Shown here: positions 1-5,631 of the stretch, piece by piece
How the letters are laid out: the number at the start of each line of letters is the position of its first letter
Position numbering within the stretch: position 1 is the first letter of the stretch
From: JBGTBQ01 sp041749275
Lineage (GTDB): Bacteria > Acidobacteriota > Blastocatellia > Pyrinomonadales > Pyrinomonadaceae
Direction: 5' to 3'
NCBI GenBank assembly: GCA_041749275.1
Contig: JBGTBQ010000437.1
Coordinates: forward strand, 1 to 7,472
DNA length: 7,472 nucleotides
Position numbers and translations under genes: made by a program
The notes under the pieces: model-generated
The model's input: the letters and a program-made list of their open reading frames with translations, nothing else
Database searches by the model: none
What the model was told of the DNA's origin: nothing

Positions 1-99
1 AAGACCATTCGCTGGTATGCCGTCAACACCGAATGGGTCGCCCGCGCGCGCAGCGGCGAGTACCGCGAGTATTACGCGCGGCAGTACGGAACGATTTGA
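1..99 (+). CDS. rfbB: dTDP-glucose 4,6-dehydratase, C-terminal end (partial, 5' truncated by window)
   Basis: Only the last 32 residues and the TGA stop are present, read in frame 1 from base 1. They run KTIRWYAVNTEWVARARS, then GEYREYYARQYGTI. The pattern of a TIRWY/TVEWY helix, a W-x-x-R-x-R-S-G-E-Y segment and a final YY-x-x-QYG is the characteristic tail of RmlB/RfbB. RmlB is the NAD-dependent short-chain-dehydrogenase-type enzyme that converts dTDP-glucose to dTDP-4-keto-6-deoxyglucose in the cytoplasm, the second step of dTDP-L-rhamnose synthesis. The catalytic part lies outside the window, so activity cannot be judged. The identity is supported by rfbD immediately downstream on the same strand. 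A related sugar-nucleotide epimerase/dehydratase is the alternative. Confidence 0.88.
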   Translation, partial: KTIRWYAVNTEWVARARSGEYREYYARQYGTI

Positions 100-104
100 A
101 GTGG

Positions 105-204
105 AGGCGGCAGGCAGTAGACGGTTAAAGCGATTGAAGAATTTGAAATCTCAAATTTGAAAATCGAGATTCCTGTCCGACAACTTCCTGCTGCCTGCTT
201 CGCC
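105..204. repeat. Nested inverted repeat filling the rfbB-rfbD spacer
   Basis: The outer arms are GCAGGCAG at 110-117 and its exact complement CTGCCTGC at 191-198. They extend imperfectly to about 105-120 and 188-205, with a 2-nt bulge and one mismatch. Inside lie ATTTGA (141-146) facing TCAAAT (151-156) across four bases, the palindrome TCAAATTTGA (151-160), and AATCTC (147-152) facing GAGATT (166-171). The structure starts 5 nt after the rfbB stop and ends about 20 nt before the rfbD start. There is no convincing T run after the outer arm, so it is not a standard intrinsic terminator. A dispersed repeat or an RNA-processing hairpin is possible. Confidence 0.6.
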
Positions 205-223
205 TACGGCCTACTTTATTCTT

Positions 224-1078
224 ATGAGAGTTCTCATCACCGGCGCGGGCGGGATGGTCGGTCGCGCGCTCGTCGAAGATTGTCGGGGGCGCGGTGACGA
301 AGTGTCGGCGCATGATCGTGCGAGCTTGGACATTACGGACGAGCGGGCGGTCGCGGAAGCGTTCGCGCGCGCGCGGCCCGAAGCGGTCTTCAACTGCGCG
401 GCGTGGACGGATGTGGATGGGTGCGAGCTTGACCCACAACATGCCTTTCAGGTGAACGCGCGCGCCGTCGAGATTCTCGCCACGCAGAGCCGGCTCGTCG
501 GTTCCAGTTTCGTCACCATCTCGACCGACTACGTCTTCGACGGCTCGAAGGAAGGCTTCTACACGCAGCGCGATGACCCACACCCGGCGAGCGTCTACGG
601 CGCGGCCAAGCTCGAAGGCGAACGGCGCGCGCAACTCGCCTCGGCGCGCACCGTAGTCGTTCGCACGGGCTGGATTTTCGGCCCCGGCGGGCGCAACTTT
701 CTGGCGACGGTGGTAGCGCGCGCGCGGCGTGGCGAGCGACTCAAGGCCATCTCGGACGCCTACGGCACGCCGACCTACGCGCCCGACCTCGCGGCGCGGT
801 TGCGGGAGTTGGCCGAGATGGATTTGCCCGGCGTCTATCACGTCGTCAACGGCGGCGAGGGCACGAGCTTCGAGGGATTCGCGCGCGCCGCGGTCGAGAT
901 CGCCGGCGCCTCCGAAGTTGAGATCGAGAGCGTCTCCATGAGTTCGCTCGACCGGCCCGCGCCGCGCCCGCGCAACTCCCGCCTACGCTGCCTGCACTCC
1001 GAAGCCATCGGCCTCGCGCCTTTGCGCGACTGGCGCGCGGCGCTCGGCGAATTCGCCGCTTCAACAGATGAAAGTTGA
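224..1078 (+). CDS. rfbD: dTDP-4-dehydrorhamnose reductase (RmlD)
   Basis: This 284-residue protein matches the usual RmlD length of about 280-300. It is the cytoplasmic NAD(P)H-dependent reductase that makes dTDP-L-rhamnose from dTDP-4-keto-L-rhamnose, the last step of the pathway. The N-terminal Rossmann motif GAGGMVG is at residues 7-13. FNCAAWTDVDGCE (56-68) is the family's conserved N-x-A-A-(Y/W)-T-x-V-D-x-x-E block, STDYVFDG is at 100-107, and the catalytic Y-x3-K is Y125/K129 in YGAAK. RTGWIFGPGGRNF (147-159) and the C-terminal RPAPRPRNSRL (244-254) are also RmlD hallmarks. The start is set by the Rossmann strand MRVLITGAGG; no good Shine-Dalgarno sequence precedes it. It follows rfbB by 124 bp in the same orientation, so co-transcription is likely. 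The stop codon lies inside an inverted repeat. Confidence 0.95.
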   Translation: MRVLITGAGGMVGRALVEDCRGRGDEVSAHDRASLDITDERAVAEAFARARPEAVFNCAAWTDVDGCELDPQHAFQVNARAVEILATQSRLVGSSFVTISTDYVFDGSKEGFYTQRDDPHPASVYGAAKLEGERRAQLASARTVVVRTGWIFGPGGRNFLATVVARARRGERLKAISDAYGTPTYAPDLAARLRELAEMDLPGVYHVVNGGEGTSFEGFARAAVEIAGASEVEIESVSMSSLDRPAPRPRNSRLRCLHSEAIGLAPLRDWRAALGEFAASTDES

Positions 1079-1131
1079 GCGGTAAGCGGCAAGAAACCGC
1101 CTGTGAACCGCTTACCGCTCACCGCTTACGG
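1077..1131. repeat. 13-bp perfect inverted repeat overlapping the rfbD stop
   Basis: The left arm is GAGCGGTAAGCGG (1077-1089). It contains the last two bases of the rfbD TGA and matches exactly the complement CCGCTTACCGCTC at 1108-1120, across an 18-nt loop. The right arm word recurs: CCGCTTAC occurs at 1108-1115 and again at 1122-1129, so an alternative stem can form in a shifted register. A GC-rich hairpin this close to the stop is well placed to end or stabilise the rfbB-rfbD transcript. No U tract follows, so any termination would not be of the classical intrinsic type. Confidence 0.65.
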
Positions 1132-1143
1132 CTCGCTCCCTAC

Positions 1144-1174
1144 TTGCCCCAACAACCGCCACTGGTGTTATCAT
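1144..1174 (+). promoter_or_regulatory. Candidate extended -10 promoter for the tyrosine autokinase gene
   Basis: TG-T-TATCAT at 1166-1174 fits a sigma-70 extended -10 element (TGn plus a TATAAT-like hexamer). TTGCCC at 1144-1149 is a possible -35, but the 19-nt spacing is on the long side. The predicted transcript start, near 1181, would leave a leader of about 60 nt before the ATG at 1241. The preceding GGTG also precedes a similar element at 4926-4934. This is inferred from motif likeness only. Confidence 0.4.
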
Positions 1175-1240
1175 GGCCCAGCCGAATACCTTCAACGGAC
1201 TGTTTGTCCCAAGAGAGAATTTACCTGAGAAGTAAGAATT

Positions 1241-3652
1241 ATGATGTCGCAAGATAATCGCCTGCTGCCGCTGGCCCCCACCACTGAGACGCTCGAACGC
1301 CCCTTGCGCGACCTGTCGCACGCCCCGCCGGTCGTCGGATCATCTTCCGCGGGCGAGCCGGCGCACCTGCGCGAGTATGTCGCCGTCGTGTTCAAGCGCA
1401 AGTGGCTGATCCTCAGTCTGATGGTCGTTATCACCAGTCTGGTCGCAATTCAGATGTACCGGCTACCCTCGATCTACGAGGCGAAGACGCAGATCGAGAT
1501 CGCGCAAAAGGGTAAAAGCATCCTCTCGACCAGCCGTGCGGGCGACCTCGTCATCCGCGGCGGGAACGACGCCAACTACTGGAACACGCAGATCAAGAAA
1601 CTCGAATCGCAGAAGCTCGCCCGCCAGATCATCATTCGGCTCGATCTCCAGAACAACCCGGCGTTCCTCGGCGCGAACCGGGGCACGGGTCTGATTACTT
1701 CGCTGCGCCGGATCATCTCGCGCGAGAAGCCGCAGGCCGCGACGACGGCACAGACGGAGGGCGGCGTGCCCGTGTTGAGCGAGGTCGAGTCGCCGAGCGT
1801 CGAGACGTTGACGCCGGAGCAGGCGCTCAATATCGAGCCATTTGAAGACACGTTGCGCGCCAACCTCAACATCGAGCCGGTCGAGCGGACGAACCTCGTC
1901 AATATCCGCTTCCAGCACAACGATCCGCGGATTGCCCAGAACGTCGTCAACATGATGGCGGAGGTCTTCAAAGATAATGACATCCGCGATGAGACGGTAG
2001 GGTCGGATCGCGCTAATACGATCCTCGGCAAACAGATCACCGAGCTGCAAGATCAGATTCGTAATGACGAGGCCGCGCGCCTCAGCTATATGCAGGCGAG
2101 GGGCATCCCGATTGCCACACAGAAGGCTGCCGACTTGACCGGGGTGCGCCTTGAGACCTACAGCTCACAGTTGCAGGCGGCGGAGGCCGACCGCAAGTCA
2201 ATCGAGGCGGCGTACAGAGAGGCGGAGGCGGCACAGGCACGCAACGACATCTGGTCCGTCCCGGCGGTGCAGGAGGACAAAGCCGTCCAGCGTATTCGCG
2301 AGAAGTTGGAGAACCTGCGACAGAGGCGTGAAGAACTCCTTGTGCTCTACACGCCGGAGTGGCCCGAAGTAAAGAAGATAGACAGCCAGATGGCGCAGCT
2401 TCAGACCGACCTCAATAAAGCTCCCGGCGAGATCATCCGGGCGATGAAGAATCGCCTCGACGCGGCGGTAAAGAAGGAGAGCGGGCTGAAGGGTTCCTAC
2501 TTCGGCGAACGCGCCGATGCCACTCAGACGCAGACCGCCGTCATCGGCCTCGGCGACATCACGCAGCGGCTGGAGACCAACAAGCAACTTCTCTCGACCT
2601 ACTTCCAACGGCAGAAGGAGCTGCAAGTCACTTCGAGCGACCGCACCAATAACGTGACGCAGATCGAGGAGGCGCGACTCCCGCGCGAACCCATCGGCCC
2701 GCAGCGCGTCCGCAACATCGTCATCGCGTTGATGCTCTCGCTTGGCGTCGGCATTGGCCTCGCCTTCCTGCTCGACTACCTCGACGACACCTTGAAGTCA
2801 ATCGAGGACGTGGATCGCCACCTGCACCTGCCGACGCTCGCCCTGATCCCCGCGCCGCGTGAAGCGCGCCGCTTCATCGGACGGGGCGCGCCCGCGCCCG
2901 CGCCGGGCGACGCGACGGCGCTCGCGCTCATCGAGGACGTGCGCTCGCCCGTAGCCGAGGCTTATCGCCACCTCCGCACGTCGCTTCTCCTGTCAAGCGC
3001 GGGCCAGCCGCCAAAGACCATCCTCGTCACTTCGAGCCAGCCCTCCGAGGGCAAGACCACCACGGTCGTCAACATCGCCATGATGCTGGCGCAGACCGGG
3101 GCCGAGGTGCTCGTGCTCGACTGCGACCTCCGCCGCCCACGTGTCCACACGCACTTCGGGCTGGCGAATGCGCGCGGCGTGACCAACTACCTGTCGGGCG
3201 ACGCGCAGGTGGCCGATCTCGTCCACACCCACAACCGCCTGCGGAACCTGAAGGTCATCACCTCCGGCCCCGTGCCGCCGAACTCGGCGGAGCTGTTAGG
3301 CTCGGACGAGATGCGCCGCCTTCTCTACGTGCTCTCGGATAACTTCACGCACATCGTCATTGACTCGCCGCCCGCCATCTCGTTCACCGACGCCTCGATC
3401 CTCTCGACGATGGTGGACGGCGTGATGCTGGTCGTCCACGGCGGTCGCTCTTCGCGCTCCGTCGTGCGCCGCGCCAAGCAGCAGCTTCAGGATGTCGGCG
3501 CGCATCTGTTCGGCATCGTCCTGAACAACGTCAAGCTCGAAGCGAACGACTACTACTATTACACCAGCTACTATTCGGGCTACGAAGCGGACGTGGACGA
3601 AGAGGGCGCTCCCGACGGCGTCGAAGCCCCGGCGGGCAACGGGCGCGGCTGA
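1241..3652 (+). CDS. Polysaccharide co-polymerase / BY-type tyrosine autokinase (Wzc/ExoP-like)
   Basis: This 803-residue inner-membrane protein controls chain length and export of a capsular or exopolysaccharide. After a hydrophilic N-terminus comes a Wzz domain with TM1 at about residues 55-72, then a long periplasmic, helix-rich GumC-like region (coiled-coil-like stretches around 260-395 and 440-465). The proline-rich P-R-E-P-I-G-P (481-487) precedes TM2 (about 492-511). The cytoplasmic kinase has the oligomerisation motif EAYRHLR (573-579), Walker A SSQPSEGKTT (598-607, K605), Walker A' VLVLDCDLRRP (623-633, D627 and D629) and Walker B HIVIDSPP (704-711, D708). A C-terminal tyrosine cluster, YYYYTSYYSGY (771-781), supplies autophosphorylation sites. 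All active motifs are intact. It is the one-polypeptide form usual in Gram-negatives. The start codon is ATG ATG (1241 or 1244), with only a weak GAGAAG upstream. No partner phosphatase or outer-membrane exporter is in the window. Confidence 0.95.
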   Translation: MMSQDNRLLPLAPTTETLERPLRDLSHAPPVVGSSSAGEPAHLREYVAVVFKRKWLILSLMVVITSLVAIQMYRLPSIYEAKTQIEIAQKGKSILSTSRAGDLVIRGGNDANYWNTQIKKLESQKLARQIIIRLDLQNNPAFLGANRGTGLITSLRRIISREKPQAATTAQTEGGVPVLSEVESPSVETLTPEQALNIEPFEDTLRANLNIEPVERTNLVNIRFQHNDPRIAQNVVNMMAEVFKDNDIRDETVGSDRANTILGKQITELQDQIRNDEAARLSYMQARGIPIATQKAADLTGVRLETYSSQLQAAEADRKSIEAAYREAEAAQARNDIWSVPAVQEDKAVQRIREKLENLRQRREELLVLYTPEWPEVKKIDSQMAQLQTDLNKAPGEIIRAMKNRLDAAVKKESGLKGSYFGERADATQTQTAVIGLGDITQRLETNKQLLSTYFQRQKELQVTSSDRTNNVTQIEEARLPREPIGPQRVRNIVIALMLSLGVGIGLAFLLDYLDDTLKSIEDVDRHLHLPTLALIPAPREARRFIGRGAPAPAPGDATALALIEDVRSPVAEAYRHLRTSLLLSSAGQPPKTILVTSSQPSEGKTTTVVNIAMMLAQTGAEVLVLDCDLRRPRVHTHFGLANARGVTNYLSGDAQVADLVHTHNRLRNLKVITSGPVPPNSAELLGSDEMRRLLYVLSDNFTHIVIDSPPAISFTDASILSTMVDGVMLVVHGGRSSRSVVRRAKQQLQDVGAHLFGIVLNNVKLEANDYYYYTSYYSGYEADVDEEGAPDGVEAPAGNGRG

Positions 3653-3660
3653 AGAGAGGG

Positions 3661-3716
3661 ATGAGGGATGAGGGATGAAGGATGAAGGATGAGGGATGAG
3701 GGATGAGGGATGAATC
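3661..3716. repeat. Tandem heptamer array (ATGAGGG)n, 7 units plus a partial eighth
   Basis: Starting 8 nt after the autokinase stop, the heptamer ATGAGGG repeats at 3661, 3668, 3689, 3696 and 3703. Two variant units, ATGAAGG, occur at 3675 and 3682, and a degraded unit ATGAATC is at 3710. A seven-base period cannot keep a reading frame in a useful way, which argues for a non-coding role. The two adjacent identical variants suggest growth by slippage or duplication. Confidence 0.9.
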
Positions 3717-3774
3717 GGAAAGTGCGTTGAGTGGTTTTACTTCATCCCTCATCCCTCATCCCTCATCCCTTTTT
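3687..3774 (+). terminator. 28-bp perfect hairpin from inverted heptamer arrays with T run
   Basis: Bases 3687-3714 of the ATGAGGG array are exactly complementary to 3741-3768, where CATCCCT repeats four times (3743-3770). This gives a 28-bp uninterrupted stem with a 26-nt loop. The right arm runs straight into a T tract (3770-3774), the layout of a Rho-independent terminator. The aminotransferase ATG follows at 3775 with no room for a separate ribosome-binding site. The structure may therefore terminate autokinase transcripts, attenuate the downstream gene, or both. The stem is much longer than a normal terminator, and because the arms are repetitive it can pair in several registers seven bases apart. 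Confidence 0.6.
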
Positions 3775-4893
3775 ATGCGCGTCCCTCTTCTCGACCTCAA
3801 AGCGCAGCACGCGGCCCTGCGCGAGGAGTTGCGCGCGGCCTTCGAGCGCGTGCTCGACACGCAGCAGTTCATCCTCGGCGAAGACGTACGCCTGCTCGAA
3901 ACCGAAATCGCACATTACACGAAGACGAGCCACGCGGTCGGGTGTGCTTCGGGCACGGACGCGCTATTGCTCGCGCTCCTCGCGCTCGACATCGGGCCGG
4001 GCGATGAGGTCGTCACCACGCCCTTCTCCTTCTTCGCCACCGCCAGTGCAATCGCCCGCGCCGGCGCCGTCCCCCGCTTCGCCGACATCGAGCCGCGCAC
4101 CTGCAATCTCGACCCCGCCGCGCTCGAACGCGCCATCACACCGCGCACGCGCGCGCTGCTGCCCGTCCATCTCTACGGCCAGTGCGCCGCGATGGACGAG
4201 CTTACAGATACGGCGACGCGCCACAATCTGCCCGTTATCGAAGACGCGGCGCAGGCCATCGGCGCTGAAGACCGTGGGCGACGCGCCGGTTCGATGGGCG
4301 CCATCGGCTGCTTCAGCTTCTACCCGACCAAGAACCTCGGCGCGGCGGGCGACGCGGGCATCATAACGACCAATGACGACGCGCTGGCCGAACGCCTCCG
4401 CCGCCTGCGCGTCCACGGCGGACTGACCGAATATCTCCACACCGAAGTCGGCCTTAACAGTCGTCTCGACACCATTCAGGCCGCCCTGCTCCGCGTCAAA
4501 CTCCCGCACCTCGACGGCTGGTCCGAGGCGCGGCGCGAACACGCGGCGACCTACACGCGACTGCTCGACGAAGCTGGCCTCACTGAATTCGTCGCGCCGC
4601 TCCACGTCCGCCCAGACGCGCAACACATCTTCCACCAGTACATCGTCCGCGTCTCCGACAAACGCCGCGACGCGCTCATCGAACACCTCAAACAGCACGG
4701 CGTCGGCACGAAGGTTTACTATCCCGTCCCGCTCCACCTGCAAGAGTGCTTTCGCCACCTCGGCTACCAAGAAGGCGACTTCCCCGAAGCCGAACGCGCC
4801 GCCCGCGAAACGCTCGCGCTCCCGATGTTCCCCGAACTCACGGGCGACCAGCAGGAGTATGTCGTCGAGACGATTCGTCGCTTCTTTGCCTGA
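3775..4893 (+). CDS. DegT/DnrJ/EryC1/StrS family sugar-nucleotide aminotransferase
   Basis: This 372-residue cytoplasmic PLP enzyme, of normal family length, transfers an amino group (usually from glutamate) to a keto sugar nucleotide. The N-terminus MRVPLLDLKAQHAAL is the family's start, so the ATG at 3775 is preferred over an in-frame ATG at 3703 that would only translate the heptamer repeat. CASGTDAL (58-65) binds the PLP phosphate, IEDAAQAIGA (155-164) holds the ring-contacting D157 and Q160, and FYPTKNLGA (182-190) carries the Schiff-base lysine K186. GLNSRLDTIQAA (226-237) and VYYPVPLHLQ (314-323) are conserved substrate-side segments. With rfbB upstream, a keto-deoxy sugar substrate such as a dTDP-3- or 4-keto-6-deoxyhexose is plausible. 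A UDP-linked keto sugar (WbpE-like) is equally possible, since substrate cannot be read from the motifs. No Shine-Dalgarno sequence is visible; the repeat hairpin abuts the start. Confidence 0.94.
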   Translation: MRVPLLDLKAQHAALREELRAAFERVLDTQQFILGEDVRLLETEIAHYTKTSHAVGCASGTDALLLALLALDIGPGDEVVTTPFSFFATASAIARAGAVPRFADIEPRTCNLDPAALERAITPRTRALLPVHLYGQCAAMDELTDTATRHNLPVIEDAAQAIGAEDRGRRAGSMGAIGCFSFYPTKNLGAAGDAGIITTNDDALAERLRRLRVHGGLTEYLHTEVGLNSRLDTIQAALLRVKLPHLDGWSEARREHAATYTRLLDEAGLTEFVAPLHVRPDAQHIFHQYIVRVSDKRRDALIEHLKQHGVGTKVYYPVPLHLQECFRHLGYQEGDFPEAERAARETLALPMFPELTGDQQEYVVETIRRFFA

Positions 4894-4925
4894 GACCGCT
4901 CGACGGCGCCCGGCATCCTTTTTGG

Positions 4926-4934
4926 TGCTATACT
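4926..4934 (+). promoter_or_regulatory. Candidate extended -10 promoter for the Uma2 gene
   Basis: TGC-TATACT at 4926-4934 is a good extended -10 element, five of six matches to TATAAT with the upstream TG. No convincing -35 lies 16-18 bp upstream, which extended -10 promoters tolerate. It sits 33 nt after the aminotransferase stop and 32 nt before the Uma2 ATG, giving a short leader. It suggests that the Uma2 gene is transcribed independently of the polysaccharide block. Confidence 0.5.
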
Positions 4935-4952
4935 TTCCGCCGTCGCAACCCC

Positions 4953-4965
4953 AGAGGGCGAGGAG
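4953..4965 (+). promoter_or_regulatory. Ribosome-binding site of the Uma2 gene
   Basis: The stretch 4953-4965 contains AGAGGG and then GAGGAG. The first is spaced about nine bases from the ATG at 4967; AGGAG at 4961-4965 is only one base away and too close. This is the only clear Shine-Dalgarno sequence in the window, and it fixes the Uma2 start at 4967 rather than at the in-frame ATG at 4859, which lies inside the aminotransferase gene. Confidence 0.6.
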
Positions 4966-4966
4966 C

Positions 4967-5533
4967 ATGTCATCAAATCCTAAAACCTTACTGTCTGAAG
5001 AAGAGTACCTTTCCATCGAACGGCAGTCCGGGTTCAAAAGCGAATATTTTGCCGGAGAGATGTTCCCCATGGCGGGCGCCAGCCGTCGGCATAACCGCAT
5101 CGTAACCAATCTGGTCGCGGCCATGGATGGTCAGTTGAGAGCGCGCCCCTGCAACGTTTATTCAAGCGACATGCGAGTGAAGGCGCCAAGCACAGGTTTG
5201 TTCACCTATCCCGACGTTGTCATCACCTGCGGAGAGGAAAGATTTATAGACGGAGAAAATGACGTTCTGGTGAACCCGATAGTTATTATTGAAGTCTTGT
5301 CCGATTCCACGGAAGCTTACGACCGTGGGAAGAAGTTTGAGAGCTATCAACGCATCGAGTCGTTGAAAGAGTATTTACTGGTCGCACAGAATGCTAGGAG
5401 GGTTGAGAAATTCGTGCGGCAGAGTGGGAAGGATTGGTTATATTCAGAAGCGCACGAGCCGGATGAGGTTATAGAGATTAAGAGCGTCGAATGTGAATTG
5501 AGACTCGCCGACGTTTATCTGAAAGCTGACTGA
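4967..5533 (+). CDS. Uma2 family protein (DUF820), PD-(D/E)XK nuclease fold
   Basis: The protein has 188 residues, the typical Uma2 length. The family adopts a restriction-endonuclease-like fold and is called a putative endonuclease, but its biological role is not established. N-terminal LLSEEEYLSIE leads into the family's SEYFAGEMFPM segment (25-35), and H42-N-R-I-V follows. The nuclease core is visible as D83 in TYPDVVITCG, E109 in NPIVIIEVLSDST (103-115) and the lysine pair K122/K123 in YDRGKKFESYQ, so a full D...ExL...K catalytic set appears intact. There is no signal peptide or membrane segment. Base use differs from its neighbours: codons such as ATA, ATT, GTT, TTG and TTT are common, against strong G/C-ending codons in the flanking genes. 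That fits a laterally moved gene, as Uma2 genes often occur in scattered multiple copies. It has its own promoter-like and ribosome-binding signals. Confidence 0.92.
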   Translation: MSSNPKTLLSEEEYLSIERQSGFKSEYFAGEMFPMAGASRRHNRIVTNLVAAMDGQLRARPCNVYSSDMRVKAPSTGLFTYPDVVITCGEERFIDGENDVLVNPIVIIEVLSDSTEAYDRGKKFESYQRIESLKEYLLVAQNARRVEKFVRQSGKDWLYSEAHEPDEVIEIKSVECELRLADVYLKAD

Positions 5534-5545
5534 TTCCGGCCCGCT

Positions 5546-5571
5546 CGCGCCGCACAAATCAGCGCGCTTTT
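5546..5571 (+). terminator. Weak intrinsic terminator candidate after the Uma2 gene
   Basis: CGCGC (5546-5550) can pair with GCGCG (5562-5566) across an 11-nt loop, followed by CTTTT. The stem is only five base pairs and the T run is short, so this is a marginal candidate. It lies 13 nt after the Uma2 stop, the expected place. Confidence 0.25.
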
Positions 5572-5589
5572 CCACGGTAAGATGGACGG

Positions 5590-5615
5590 CTGTGACAGAG
5601 GCGTCGCTATCACAG
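5590..5615. promoter_or_regulatory. Operator-like dyad upstream of herA
   Basis: CTGTGA at 5590-5595 is exactly complementary to TCACAG at 5610-5615, separated by 14 bases. The dyad ends 16 nt before the herA ATG and lies just downstream of a TAAGAT hexamer (5578-5583) that could be a -10. The half-sites look like those of CRP/FNR-type regulators, but the spacing is too long for the usual TGTGA-N6-TCACA site. It could be an operator for another regulator or a small leader hairpin. Confidence 0.3.
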
Positions 5616-5631
5616 TTTTCAACTCACACTC

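Noticed and set aside
125..841. Minus-strand open frame of 238 codons
   Set aside because: It is antisense to rfbD, whose motifs are complete, and shows no family signature.
3661..3770. CRISPR-like array
   Set aside because: The repeat unit is only seven bases with no unique spacers, and the second half is an inverted copy, so it is a tandem repeat hairpin.
3703..3774. N-terminal extension of the aminotransferase from the ATG at 3703
   Set aside because: The extra 24 residues translate the heptamer array and its inverted copy, and the conserved family start MRVPLLDLK begins exactly at 3775.
4894..4925. Intrinsic terminator after the aminotransferase
   Set aside because: There is a short T run at 4919-4923, but I could not find a stable stem immediately before it.
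4859..4966. N-terminal extension of the Uma2 protein from the ATG at 4859
   Set aside because: It overlaps the aminotransferase 3' end, has no family similarity, and a clear Shine-Dalgarno sequence serves the ATG at 4967.
3964..5124. Long minus-strand open frame of 386 codons
   Set aside because: It lies antisense to the aminotransferase and Uma2 genes, has low-complexity charged sequence and no recognisable motif; long antisense frames are expected in GC-rich DNA.
5591..5614. CRP binding site
   Set aside because: The half-sites TGTGA and TCACA are 14 bases apart instead of six, so it does not fit the usual site.
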